A DNA stretch of 64,000 nt, from the NCBI RefSeq assembly GCF_000497445.1, contig NZ_CM002285.1:6690719-6754718 (forward strand), given 5' to 3'. This DNA is from Streptomyces roseochromogenus subsp. oscitans DS 12.976 (GTDB lineage Bacteria > Actinomycetota > Actinomycetes > Streptomycetales > Streptomycetaceae). The position numbers and the translations under genes are program-made. Below the pieces are notes generated by a model. The model was not told where the DNA came from, ran no database searches, and was given only the letters and a program-made list of their open reading frames with translations. Shown here one piece after another: positions 34,680 to 45,080 of the stretch (within the stretch, counting starts at the first letter, position 1; each line of letters opens with the position of its first letter).

Positions 34680-34985
34680 GAACAGCTCCAATCGGTGTGG
34701 GCTTCCCGTACAGCGCGCACGGGGAGCGCACGGAGCCAGCCAGGTTCTACCACATCGCCTGTGATGGGCGGCCCGTGGCTGAATCCCGAGTCAAGGCCGA
34801 CCATCAGGGAGCCAAGCTTTGATCAAGGCCGCAGGGATGAATCGGACGCAAGTGTCTGCGATCAGACCAAGTCGGCATGGGTATTTGTCGATGACTCGTT
34901 GATCAACCGTCGAACAGGAGCTACAACTTCCGCTTGCGCCTCCATGGGTGAGGCGTTGTCGTGTCCTGCCTGTGGGGGTTGTGCG
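34680..34985. other. Divergent promoter region, mycosin / RHS toxin
   Basis: This 306-bp gap lies between two divergent genes. It is locally AT-richer near 34,800-34,930. The ribosome binding site of the RHS gene is the G-run at 34,974-34,978. No other gene is seen; the open frame running through it toward 34,173 is the antisense of the mycosin gene. Confidence 0.5.
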
Positions 34986-37900
34986 ATGAGTCGCCATCGG
35001 TTCCGCGTGTCGTCTGGCGTGGGTAAGGGATTGGCGTCCCTCATCGCCTTGCTCACCGGCGGCGTGCAGCGGCGCTGGCTGCGGAGGATCGCGCTCGCGG
35101 TCAGCGGTGTGCTGCTCGTGGCGGTCGCGACACAGCCCGCCGAGGCGGTCATCGACGAGCACGCCCTGGCATCGGGCTCCGCAGTGCTGCCCCACCAGCG
35201 GACGGGTTCCGCTGCTGGGCTGCCGCACCAGGTGAAGTCGGCGGCGCTGCGCACGAAGGGAAGTGCCTCCAGCCCGAAGGCCAAGGCGGTGCGGGGCGCG
35301 CTTCCGCCGTCCAAGACGCACGTGCCGAAGGCGAAGGAGCGGGGTTCGTTCCGTCCGCAGGGGCAGCTGGCTGCGAAGCGCGTCTCGCCCCCGGCCCGGA
35401 TACGGGCGGCTCTGCTGAAGGAGGCTCAACGGAAGGCGGCCAAGGCGGCCGGCGCCGGCTCGTCGGCGCAAGAGGGCGACCCGCACATACCAGGCCCGAA
35501 TGCCAGCGGCGCGGAGGTGGTCAAGGACCGCACCGGGAACACGTCGGTGTTCCGGAACGCGGACGGCACCCTCACCGCGCGGGTCTACAGCCGCCCGGTG
35601 CACTACCGCACGGCAAAGGGCGCATGGGCCGACATCGACAGCACTCTGGTTCAGGGTTCGGACGGCCGGTGGGCGGAACGTGCTGACTCCGCGCCGGCCG
35701 GCTTCGCCGCGAGCGGAAACGATCCGCTGCTGGTCTCGTACGGGCCGTCGGCGAGCGAGCAGGTCGGCTACTCCCTCCAGGGCGCGGCTGCGGTGACGGG
35801 GCAGGTGTCGGGCAACGCGATCTCCTATCCCCAGATCGCCACTTCCTCGGACTTGAAGTACTCGGTCACCTCGGGGGGCGTGAAGGAGACCCTCGTCCTG
35901 CATGACGCCTCGGCCCCGACGAGCTGGGTGTTCCCGCTCCAGCTGACCGGCCTGACACCGTCCCTCACCTCGGACGGCAGCGTGGTGTTCAAGAACTCCT
36001 CCGGTGCGGTGCGGGTGACGATCCCGCACGGCTACATGGAGGACTCGAACATCGGCAAGGTGTCCGGCGAGGGCGCGACGTCCACCGGGGTGACCTACAG
36101 CCTGACCACCGTGGACGGCGCTCCGGCGCTGCGGGTGTCGCTGGATGCGTCCTGGCTGCACGACAAGGCCCGCGTGTTCCCGGTCAAGGTCGACCCGACG
36201 AACCTGAACGCGTCCTCCAGCACCTATGTGGAGACGCCGTACGACATCAACTTCTCCACCGACTCGGTGCTGAAGGTCGGCTCGTACGACGGTGGCAGCC
36301 ACAAGGCCAACAGCTACGTTCTGAACTGGTCGTTCGGCTCGACGTTCCAGAACGACTACATCGAGCAGGCGTCGCTGTACCTGGATGACGTGTGGTCCGG
36401 TGGCTGCACCGCGGAACCCGTCTATGTCCACGGCATCACCAGTTCCTGGAACGTCGGCACGATCGCCGACTACCCGGGCCTGTCGTACGGGTCGACGATC
36501 GGCTCCTCCAGCTTCGAGGCCGGGGCGAGCTGCGGCGGGTCCTCCTGGCACGGGATCGACATCGGTGACAACCCCAGCGCGGCCGGTGTGAAGCTGCTGG
36601 AGGGCTGGGCCCACGGCACCGTCTACAACAACGGTCTGGCGCTGACCGCGGACAACTCCGTCGTCGCGGCGTGGAAGCAGTTCGCCAGCGTCAACTCCTC
36701 TTACCCGCCCTACCTGTCGGTCACCTACAGCTCCTACGGTGCCGACTACTCGATTCCCAAGCAGACGTACACCCAGCCCACCGCGAGCACCACCGGCTCG
36801 ATGAAGGTGGCGCTGACCAACCGGGGCACCGCCTCCTGGTCGACGTCGAGCACCCAGCTCGCCACCGACATCTACAACACGTCCTGGACGAAGCTGAGCA
36901 CCAACGCCACCAAGACGTACGTGACGAGTTCGGTCAGCCCCAACTCCTCACTGACGATGACCGGGACGCTCCCGGCCGAGCCACCCGGCCAGTACTACGT
37001 GTGCTGGGACATGCTGACCAGCGGCACCTCGTTCTACACCACCTACAACGTGCCTCAGACGTGTGCCGAGTTCACCTCCGCGGACACCCCGCCGCAGATC
37101 GACTCGACCTCGCCGCCCTCCAACGTCGTGGCCGGCTCCCTCACGCCGCAGCTGTTCGCCGGCGGCAGCGACCCGGACAATTACCCGGGCAACGGGCTGA
37201 CCTACGACTTCCAGGTCTACACCAACCCGGCGTCCGGAAAGCCGTCCCTGGTGGTGGACTCCGGCTCGGTCAGCAAGACCCAGTGGACCGTTCCGGCCGG
37301 CAAACTCGCCTGGAACCAGTCGTACTACTGGATCGTGTCGGACAGCGACGGCGACGCGCAGAGCGCGTGGTCGTATCCCTCGTACTTCTCCACGACCGTT
37401 CCTCAGCCGCTGATCACCTCGCATCTCGGTGAGGCGGCACAGGGCCCGGCCGGCCGGACCTTCGCCCCCAGGGTCGGGAACTACACCACCGCCGCGACGG
37501 ACGCGGAGGTGTCCGTGGCGGGCCCGGCGTTGTCGGTGAGGCGCTCCTACAACTCGCTCGACCCGCGAACCGGCAACCTCTTCGGTGCGGGCTGGTCGAC
37601 GCTGTACGACATGTCCGCGCTGCCCGACAACGACGGCTCCGGCGCGGTCGTGGTCACGCTGGCGAACGGCCAAGCGACGCGATTCGGCCTGAACGCGGAC
37701 GGCACGACGTTCACGCCGCCGCAGGGCACCTACTCCACGTTCCAGACCGTCACCGGCGGCGGCTACACCCTGACCGACAAGTCGGGCACCACGTACACGT
37801 TCGGTCAGCAGGTCGGCTCGGCCTGGAAGCTGAAGACAATCAAGGACGCGTCCGGGCGGAGCGAGACCCTCTCGTACAACGCCGACGGCACCCTGGCCAC

Positions 37901-40900
37901 GGCCACCAACACGACCAGCAGCCGCACGCTGCACTTCACCTGGAGCGGCGGCCACGTCACCCAGGTGGCCACCGACCCGGCCACCTCCGGCGGCACAGCC
38001 GAAACCTGGACGTACTCCTACACCAGCGGCAACCTGACCGGGGTGTGCCCGCCCACCTCCTCCACGGCGTGCACCGCCTACTCCTACACCTCCGGGTCGT
38101 CCTCCGGCTCGCACTACCGCACGTCCGTACTGGACGCCAACCCCTCCTCCTACTGGCGCCTCGGCGAGTCCACCGGCACCTCGGCGGCCAGCGAGGTCGC
38201 GGTCAACGAGGGCAACGACAACGGCACTTACACCGGCGGTTACACCCTCGGCGCGGCCGGACCGCTGCCCGGCTCACCGACCACCGCCGCCACGCTCAAC
38301 GGCTCCACCGGCTACGTCTCCCTGCCGAACAGCCTTCTGACCTCGGCGAGTTACGTCTCCGCCGGGATGTGGTTCAAGACCACCTCCTCCGGCGTGCTGT
38401 TCTCCTACCAGAAGGACGCGCTGACCAACAGCTCCACGCCCGGCAACTACACACCGGCGCTGTACATCGGCACCTCCGGGAAGCTGTACGGCGAGTTCTG
38501 GGCGGGCAGCGTCTCCCCGATCTCCACCTCGTCCTCGGTCGCCGACGGTGCCTGGCACTACGCGGTGCTGTCCGCCGCGGGCAACACGCAGTCGCTGTAC
38601 CTGGACGGCAACCTTGTCGGCACCCTCTCGGGGCAGGTGTCGGTAACCGGCCAGCCGGTGGACGCCATCGGCACCGGATTCATCGGCGGCCACTGGCCCG
38701 ACGAGCCGCACTACAGCACCACCAGCAACACCGGCTACCGCACCTTCTTCAACGGCTCCGTCGCCGAAGCCGCCTTCTACACCCACGCGCTCGGCCTCCC
38801 GGCCGTCCAGCAGCAGTACACCGCGGGCACCCACGCCGCCAGCGAGCTGACCGGCACCACCCTGCCCTCGGGCAAGACCGCACTGGCCGCCTCCTACGAC
38901 GCCTCCCGCGACCAGGCCACCCAGATCACCGACGCCGACGGCGGCACCTGGAAGCTCGGCCAGCCCACCACCACCGGCTCCGGCGCCTACTACCGCGACG
39001 CGGTCATCTCCCAGGCCGCCCCCAACTACTGGCGCTTCCAGGACACCTCCGGCAACCAAGCTGCCAACGAAGTCGCCGGGACCACGGCCTCCAACTGGTG
39101 GTCCTCCGGCCCTGCCACCTACAACAACGTCACCCTCGGTGCGCCGGGACTGTTCACCGGCAGCCCGGAGACCGCCGCGTCCTTCAACGGCACCAGCTCC
39201 TACGTGTCGCTGCCGTCCACCACGATCTACGGCGGCAAGGTCTCGGCGAACTTCTCCATCGAGCTGTGGTTCAAGACCAGCGCCTCCGGCGAAACCCTGT
39301 TCAGCTACCAGAGCGGCCCGATCGGCACCACCCTGTCAGGCAACTACACTCCCGCCCTGTACGTCGGCGCCGACGGCCACCTCTACGGGCAGTGGTGGGA
39401 CCACCTGCTGTCACCCATGGAGTCCCCGGACCCCGTGAACGACGGGCAGTGGCACCAGGCCGTGCTCACGGTGAACACCAACGGTGAGCAGACCCTCAAC
39501 CTGGACGGCCAGCAGGCCGACACCCGCACCGGCCAGCAACTGGACTTCACCGGCGAGAATGTCGTCTCCATCGGCGCGGGCTACCTGTCGGGGTCCTGGC
39601 CCTCCCTGCCCTCGAACAACCCCCAGGGTTACTTCAACGGCTCCATCGCCGAGGTCTCCACCTTCAACCAAGCCCTGAGCACGCAGGCGGTGGCGGCCCA
39701 GTACGCCGCCCGCGGCACCTCCAATGGCGCCACCCCGGTCACCACCGTGCCCGTGACCGACCCCACGGGCAAGACCCTCACCTACCGCTACGACCCGGCC
39801 AACAGCTACCGCCTGATCTCGGTCACCGACGCGCTCGGCCATACCACCTCCTACTCCTACGACTCCGGAGGCTTTTTCGCCACGGTGACCGACCCGGACG
39901 GCAACTTCACCACCACCACGCAAAACACGCGTGGGGACGTGCTGTCAAGCACGACCAGTGACATGCACGGTGACACCACCACCAGCTACTCCAGCTACCC
40001 GGCCTCCGGCACGTACGGCGTCACCGACCCACGCAACGACGAGCCCACCTCCACCGCCGACCCGCGCTCCACCAGTGCCACCGACACCACCTACGCCACC
40101 ACCTACACCTACGACTCCGCCGGGAACCTGCTCACCTCCACAGACCCCGACCAGCACGCCGTCACCAAGACGTACACGGCGGGCACCGAGTCCGCGGTCG
40201 GCGGCGGCACCGAACCGGCCGGGCTCCTGGCATCCGTCAAGGACGCGAAGGGCAATGTCACCGGCTACGCCTACAGCAGTGCCGGTGACCTCGCCCAGGT
40301 GACCTCGCCCTCGGGGCTGAAGACCACCTATACCTACGACAACCTTGGCAGGCGCCTCACCAGCACCCAGACCTCGGACACCTATCCGGCCGGCGTGACC
40401 ACCAACTACACCTACGACGGCCAGGACCGCATCGTCACCGCCACCGGACCGGCCACCACCGACGCCGTCAAGGGCACCACCCACACCTCCCAGACCACCT
40501 ACACCTACGACGACGACGGCAACACCACCTCGCAGGCGGTCGCGGACACCACCGGTGGGGACACCACCCGCACCAGCGCCTGGACGTACAACTCTCACGA
40601 CCGGCTCGACTCAGTCACCGACCCTGCGGGCCGCAAGACCACCTACGGTTACGACGCCTACGGCAACCGCACCGCCGAGACCGACCCCAACGGCAACGCC
40701 TACACCTACGCGTACTCACCGACCGGTGAACTGCTCACCACCACGCTGACCAACTACACCGGAGACCCGGTCAGCCCCTCCTCGCCCACGTCCCTGGTGC
40801 TGGACTCACGCGCCTACGACCCGGCAGGCTGGCTTGCCTCCGACACCGACGCGATGGGGCGGACCACCAGCTACTACTACAACTGGAATCACAAGCTCAT

Positions 40901-43900
40901 CCAGGCCTACCTGGCCAACTTCCACAACCCGGACGGCTCCACCACCACAAAGGTCCTCCAGCAGGATGCCTACGACGCTGCCGGCCATCTGACGGAACAG
41001 CAGAACACCGCCGCCCTGATCGAGACCGACTACACCGTCGACCCCGCGGGCCTGGTCACCGGATCCGTCTTCGACCCCTACGGCCAGAACAAGACCACCA
41101 CCTCCAACAGCTACGACCCCGACGGCAACCTCACTTCTGCATCCGTCACCAAGGGCAGCACCACCGAACAGACCGACTACGCCTACAACACCCTCGGCGA
41201 CGCCACCTCCGAGACCGTCCACAACGGCTCCACCAACCTCGTCACCACCCACACCTACGACCAGCGCGGACTGCTCACCTCCACCACCGATCCGCGCGGC
41301 AACGTCTCCGGCGCCACCCCCGCGAACTACACCACCGCCTTCACCTCCGACCAGGCGGGCCAGCTCACCCAGGTCGCTGCGCCGACGGTGAACGCGGAGA
41401 CCAACGGCGGCACGCCGCAGCAGGTGCACCCCATCACCCTGTACGGCTACGACACCTTCGGCGATAAGACGTCCATCGACGACCCCGACGGCAACATCAC
41501 CACCTACACCTACGACTCCGACGGCGAACGGGTCGCCACCTCGGGGGCTGCCTACACCCCGCCAGGGTCCACCACCGCCATCACCCCCACCGTCACCGCC
41601 CAGTACAACGCGGCCGGAAGCATCACCGCCGCCACCGACGGCAACGGCAACACCAGCAGCTACACCTACGACCAGTTCGGCAACCTGGCCCAAGCTGTTC
41701 AGCCCGCCGTAGGCGGCAGCGCACCGACCACCCACACCACGTACGACACCGACGGCGAGAAGCTGTCCATCACCGACCCGACCGGCGCGGTCACCACGTC
41801 GACCTACGACGACCTCGGCCGCACCCTGACCGTCAGCCAGGTGGTCCGGCAACCAACCACCACCACCGACACAACTACCTACGGCTACGACGCGGCAGGC
41901 AACCCCAACTCCACGACCCTGCCGGGCGGCCAGACCTCCACGGCTACCTACGACACGGCCGGTAACCGAATCACCGCCACCGACCCGCTGGGCAACAGCA
42001 CCCACTCCACGTATGACCTCGACAACCGGCTGACCCAGACCACACTGCCTGACGGCACGGCCATCACCCACACCTACGACCTGGCCGGACGTCAGACCGG
42101 ATCGGCAAAGCTGGACGCGTCCGGCACCACCCTGGCCTCCACCTCTACCAGCTACGATCCGGCCGGCAACCCCACAGCGGTCACCGACGCCAACGGCCAC
42201 ACCACCCGCTACACCTACGACGCCACCAACGTCCTCACACAGCAGACCGAACCGGTCACCTCCACCTCGTCCATCACCACCAGCTTCGGCTACGACTCCG
42301 CCGGCAAGCACACCCGCTACACCGACGGCAACGGCAACGCCACCATCACCACCTACAACACCCTCGGCCTGGCCGAATCAACCATCGAGCCGAGCACCCC
42401 CTCCTTCCCGAACGTCTCCGACCGCACCACCACCACCGCCTACGACGCCGACGGCCACCCCGTCACCGTCACCCGACCCGGGGGCGTCATCGAGACCAGC
42501 GCCTACAACGCCGACGGACAGCTGACCAGCCAGTCAGGCAGCGGAGCCGAGGCAACCACCACCACCCGCACCTTCGGCTACGACGCTGCCAGCCGCGTCA
42601 CCTCCGTCAGCGCCCCCAACGGCACCAACACCTACACCTACAACGACCGCGGCGAGATCACCGCAGCCAGTGGACCGTCCGGCACCGCCAGCTACGCCTA
42701 CAACTCCAACGGTCAACTGACCTCCCGGACCGACAAGGCCGGCACGACCGCCTTCACCTACGACAACGCCGGAAACCTTGCGACCGCCGCCGACCCGCTG
42801 AACGGCACCACGCTGACCTACACCCGAAACACCCTCGGCCAGGTCACCGGCATCTCCTACGGCAGCGGTGCCGCCAGCCAAACCCTCCACTACGACGCCC
42901 AGCACCGGCTGACCAGCCAAACCCTCACCACCCCCGGTGGTGCCACCGAAGCAGCCACCAGCTACGGCTACGACACCGCAGGAAACATCACCTCGCAGGC
43001 CACCACCGGCACTGCCGCAGCCGCCAGCAACACCTACACCTACGACCAGGCAAACCGACTGAGCAGCTGGAACAACGGAACCACCAGCACCTCCTACGGC
43101 TACGACAACGCCAGCAACCGCACCAGCACCGCCACCGGCTCAACCACCTCCACTGCCACCTACAACGCCCGCAACCAGCTGACGTCCACCACCGCAGGCT
43201 CAGCGACCACCAACTACAGCTACACCGCCCGAGGCACCCTGGCGACGGTCACTGGCACCAGCACCGAGAACCTCACCTACGACGCCTTCGACCAACTCGT
43301 CACCGATGGCGCCACCAATTACACCCACGACGCCCTCGGTCGCCTTGCCACCGCGGGATCGGCAACCTTCACCTACAACGGCACCGACAACACCATCGTC
43401 TCCGACGGCACCGACACCTACAGCCGTGGCCTCGGGAACCAGCTGATCGGCATCAGCAACAGTGCGGGCGCATCCCTCGCCTACACCGACCAGCACGGCG
43501 ACCTCAGCGCCACCTTCACCGCAACTGGCACAGCCCTAGCTGGGTCCACGGCCTATGACCCCTACGGGCAGGTCATCGCCAACAGCGGCACCAGGCACGA
43601 CCTCGGCTACCAAGGCGGCTGGACCGACCCCACCACCAGCCGGACCGCCACCGCCAGCCGCTGGTACGACCCGGCAACCGGCAACTTCACCAGCCACGAC
43701 GCCACCGCCCAGCCCCCTGCCCCTTCCGTCAACGCAAACGCCTACGCCTACGGCAACGACAACCCCCTCACCAACGCCGATCCCTCCGGCAACAGCTCCT
43801 GCTACAGCACGCCCTATACCCCTGCTCCGGAACCGAGCACCAACTGGCAGCCGGCAGGCGACGGTGGTGGAGGAGACACAGGCGGCGGTGGCGGAGGCGG

Positions 43901-45047
43901 CGGCGGTTACACCGCGCCGCACGATGTCACCAGCACGTACGACGCGACTCAGGGCGACGACATCTGGAACACCCTCGAGGTGGTGGGTCTGGGCATCCTG
44001 ATCGGCGTAGCTGTTGTAGCCGCGGTGGTCACCGCCCCGGTAGACGCAGTCGTCGGCGGACTGGCAGCGATAGGCGCAGGCCTCGCAGCCGCCTTCGACT
44101 TCGGGTACTCGAGCTGCGACGTCGCAATCAGCCACCCGGCACCGCCGCCGCCCCCGCCGCCGACCGCGCAGATGGGCCTGCGTGAAAACCCCGGCGCCCG
44201 CCCCAGCGGCCAAGCTGACGGTGCCAGCCCCAAGATCGACCCGTCCAAGTTCAAGGTGGTCGCCACTGTGGCCGCCGCTGCCGCAGCCCAGGCAGGCCAC
44301 CAGCCGCTCGCCAACGGCGGAACTTCCTCGGCTGCCGGCAACGCACTGGCCTCGCTCACCGCGGCGGGGGCTACCGCGGCGTTCTGCACCCTGACTGGGG
44401 CGTGCACGCCCCAAGACGATCAGTCGGACCCGGGGTGCCAAGTCGACGGTGCTGGATGGACCGACTATGGACCAGTCGACATCGGCCATGGCGGACGCGC
44501 GACTGGAGTGACGGCGTGCCTGGACAGCAGCTACTTGGAGTCACATCCGGGCACCTCGACCGAGACCAACAAGGGCGAGGGGATCGTTCCGCCAGGCTAT
44601 GACTGGGCGCGAAAGTACGTCGGTTATTTGGGCGGCAAGCCGAGTGGCGTGAACGCCTGCCACCTCCTGGGGGCACAATTGAGCGGCTCCGGCACCAATC
44701 TCGAAAATCTTGCAACCTGCGGAACGGATGGAAACTCGTACGTCGGGAAGCCCAATAAGCCGATCAAGCCGATGGATAGCATGCTGCATTTCGAAGACAA
44801 GGTGCGGCAGGCAGTGGATGACGGCAATATCGTTCTCTATCGGGTGACGCCGGTATATTCCGGTAGTCGAACCGTGCCGTACGAGATGCAAATGTCCTAC
44901 GTTTCCTGGGACCGCTCCGGAAGACTCAACGGGGCCGCATCAGACACCGTTTCCAACCTCATATACACTGCGGGTAGCGGATGGAAGAACCTTGGCACAG
45001 CGGTCGACAGCCGAACCGGCGCCGATGCCCCCGTCGCCGGTCAGTAG
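34986..45047 (+). CDS. Giant RHS/YD-repeat toxin with LamG domains and C-terminal nuclease
   Basis: The 3,353-residue product starts at ATG giving MSRHRFRVSSG, with a signal peptide ending near AEA (about residue 55). Order of parts: a beta-rich N-terminal region with DUF/PT-HINT-less lectin-like modules (about 150-800); a YD-type entry segment (about 815-1040); two LamG-like concanavalin domains (about 1045-1290 and 1335-1580); a long YD-repeat shell (about 1590-2935) with many TYTYD and GYD repeats; the RHS core end RWYDPATGNFTSHDA and NPLTNADPSGN. After it come a hydrophobic segment (about 3000-3038) and a C-terminal domain like the DNA/RNA non-specific endonuclease family: NACHLLGAQLSGSGTNLENL with His3226, and RVTPVYSG. 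An SUKH immunity gene follows 33 nt downstream. Confidence 0.92.
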   Translation: MSRHRFRVSSGVGKGLASLIALLTGGVQRRWLRRIALAVSGVLLVAVATQPAEAVIDEHALASGSAVLPHQRTGSAAGLPHQVKSAALRTKGSASSPKAKAVRGALPPSKTHVPKAKERGSFRPQGQLAAKRVSPPARIRAALLKEAQRKAAKAAGAGSSAQEGDPHIPGPNASGAEVVKDRTGNTSVFRNADGTLTARVYSRPVHYRTAKGAWADIDSTLVQGSDGRWAERADSAPAGFAASGNDPLLVSYGPSASEQVGYSLQGAAAVTGQVSGNAISYPQIATSSDLKYSVTSGGVKETLVLHDASAPTSWVFPLQLTGLTPSLTSDGSVVFKNSSGAVRVTIPHGYMEDSNIGKVSGEGATSTGVTYSLTTVDGAPALRVSLDASWLHDKARVFPVKVDPTNLNASSSTYVETPYDINFSTDSVLKVGSYDGGSHKANSYVLNWSFGSTFQNDYIEQASLYLDDVWSGGCTAEPVYVHGITSSWNVGTIADYPGLSYGSTIGSSSFEAGASCGGSSWHGIDIGDNPSAAGVKLLEGWAHGTVYNNGLALTADNSVVAAWKQFASVNSSYPPYLSVTYSSYGADYSIPKQTYTQPTASTTGSMKVALTNRGTASWSTSSTQLATDIYNTSWTKLSTNATKTYVTSSVSPNSSLTMTGTLPAEPPGQYYVCWDMLTSGTSFYTTYNVPQTCAEFTSADTPPQIDSTSPPSNVVAGSLTPQLFAGGSDPDNYPGNGLTYDFQVYTNPASGKPSLVVDSGSVSKTQWTVPAGKLAWNQSYYWIVSDSDGDAQSAWSYPSYFSTTVPQPLITSHLGEAAQGPAGRTFAPRVGNYTTAATDAEVSVAGPALSVRRSYNSLDPRTGNLFGAGWSTLYDMSALPDNDGSGAVVVTLANGQATRFGLNADGTTFTPPQGTYSTFQTVTGGGYTLTDKSGTTYTFGQQVGSAWKLKTIKDASGRSETLSYNADGTLATATNTTSSRTLHFTWSGGHVTQVATDPATSGGTAETWTYSYTSGNLTGVCPPTSSTACTAYSYTSGSSSGSHYRTSVLDANPSSYWRLGESTGTSAASEVAVNEGNDNGTYTGGYTLGAAGPLPGSPTTAATLNGSTGYVSLPNSLLTSASYVSAGMWFKTTSSGVLFSYQKDALTNSSTPGNYTPALYIGTSGKLYGEFWAGSVSPISTSSSVADGAWHYAVLSAAGNTQSLYLDGNLVGTLSGQVSVTGQPVDAIGTGFIGGHWPDEPHYSTTSNTGYRTFFNGSVAEAAFYTHALGLPAVQQQYTAGTHAASELTGTTLPSGKTALAASYDASRDQATQITDADGGTWKLGQPTTTGSGAYYRDAVISQAAPNYWRFQDTSGNQAANEVAGTTASNWWSSGPATYNNVTLGAPGLFTGSPETAASFNGTSSYVSLPSTTIYGGKVSANFSIELWFKTSASGETLFSYQSGPIGTTLSGNYTPALYVGADGHLYGQWWDHLLSPMESPDPVNDGQWHQAVLTVNTNGEQTLNLDGQQADTRTGQQLDFTGENVVSIGAGYLSGSWPSLPSNNPQGYFNGSIAEVSTFNQALSTQAVAAQYAARGTSNGATPVTTVPVTDPTGKTLTYRYDPANSYRLISVTDALGHTTSYSYDSGGFFATVTDPDGNFTTTTQNTRGDVLSSTTSDMHGDTTTSYSSYPASGTYGVTDPRNDEPTSTADPRSTSATDTTYATTYTYDSAGNLLTSTDPDQHAVTKTYTAGTESAVGGGTEPAGLLASVKDAKGNVTGYAYSSAGDLAQVTSPSGLKTTYTYDNLGRRLTSTQTSDTYPAGVTTNYTYDGQDRIVTATGPATTDAVKGTTHTSQTTYTYDDDGNTTSQAVADTTGGDTTRTSAWTYNSHDRLDSVTDPAGRKTTYGYDAYGNRTAETDPNGNAYTYAYSPTGELLTTTLTNYTGDPVSPSSPTSLVLDSRAYDPAGWLASDTDAMGRTTSYYYNWNHKLIQAYLANFHNPDGSTTTKVLQQDAYDAAGHLTEQQNTAALIETDYTVDPAGLVTGSVFDPYGQNKTTTSNSYDPDGNLTSASVTKGSTTEQTDYAYNTLGDATSETVHNGSTNLVTTHTYDQRGLLTSTTDPRGNVSGATPANYTTAFTSDQAGQLTQVAAPTVNAETNGGTPQQVHPITLYGYDTFGDKTSIDDPDGNITTYTYDSDGERVATSGAAYTPPGSTTAITPTVTAQYNAAGSITAATDGNGNTSSYTYDQFGNLAQAVQPAVGGSAPTTHTTYDTDGEKLSITDPTGAVTTSTYDDLGRTLTVSQVVRQPTTTTDTTTYGYDAAGNPNSTTLPGGQTSTATYDTAGNRITATDPLGNSTHSTYDLDNRLTQTTLPDGTAITHTYDLAGRQTGSAKLDASGTTLASTSTSYDPAGNPTAVTDANGHTTRYTYDATNVLTQQTEPVTSTSSITTSFGYDSAGKHTRYTDGNGNATITTYNTLGLAESTIEPSTPSFPNVSDRTTTTAYDADGHPVTVTRPGGVIETSAYNADGQLTSQSGSGAEATTTTRTFGYDAASRVTSVSAPNGTNTYTYNDRGEITAASGPSGTASYAYNSNGQLTSRTDKAGTTAFTYDNAGNLATAADPLNGTTLTYTRNTLGQVTGISYGSGAASQTLHYDAQHRLTSQTLTTPGGATEAATSYGYDTAGNITSQATTGTAAAASNTYTYDQANRLSSWNNGTTSTSYGYDNASNRTSTATGSTTSTATYNARNQLTSTTAGSATTNYSYTARGTLATVTGTSTENLTYDAFDQLVTDGATNYTHDALGRLATAGSATFTYNGTDNTIVSDGTDTYSRGLGNQLIGISNSAGASLAYTDQHGDLSATFTATGTALAGSTAYDPYGQVIANSGTRHDLGYQGGWTDPTTSRTATASRWYDPATGNFTSHDATAQPPAPSVNANAYAYGNDNPLTNADPSGNSSCYSTPYTPAPEPSTNWQPAGDGGGGDTGGGGGGGGGYTAPHDVTSTYDATQGDDIWNTLEVVGLGILIGVAVVAAVVTAPVDAVVGGLAAIGAGLAAAFDFGYSSCDVAISHPAPPPPPPPTAQMGLRENPGARPSGQADGASPKIDPSKFKVVATVAAAAAAQAGHQPLANGGTSSAAGNALASLTAAGATAAFCTLTGACTPQDDQSDPGCQVDGAGWTDYGPVDIGHGGRATGVTACLDSSYLESHPGTSTETNKGEGIVPPGYDWARKYVGYLGGKPSGVNACHLLGAQLSGSGTNLENLATCGTDGNSYVGKPNKPIKPMDSMLHFEDKVRQAVDDGNIVLYRVTPVYSGSRTVPYEMQMSYVSWDRSGRLNGAASDTVSNLIYTAGSGWKNLGTAVDSRTGADAPVAGQ

Positions 45048-45080
45048 CGCCGTGGATGTTCCACGAGAGAGGACTCGTAC

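Noticed and set aside
29858-34691. Type VII or type VI secretion locus
   Set aside because: Only a mycosin-like protease is present; no EccC ATPase, WXG100, Hcp, VgrG or sheath genes.
34173-34985. Upstream extension of the RHS frame to 34,173
   Set aside because: It would run through the divergent mycosin gene; the signal peptide and ribosome binding site support the start at 34,986.
39750-43680. Repetitive TACACCTACGAC-type DNA resembling a tandem repeat locus
   Set aside because: It codes for the YD repeats of the RHS shell, in frame, with protein-level variation.
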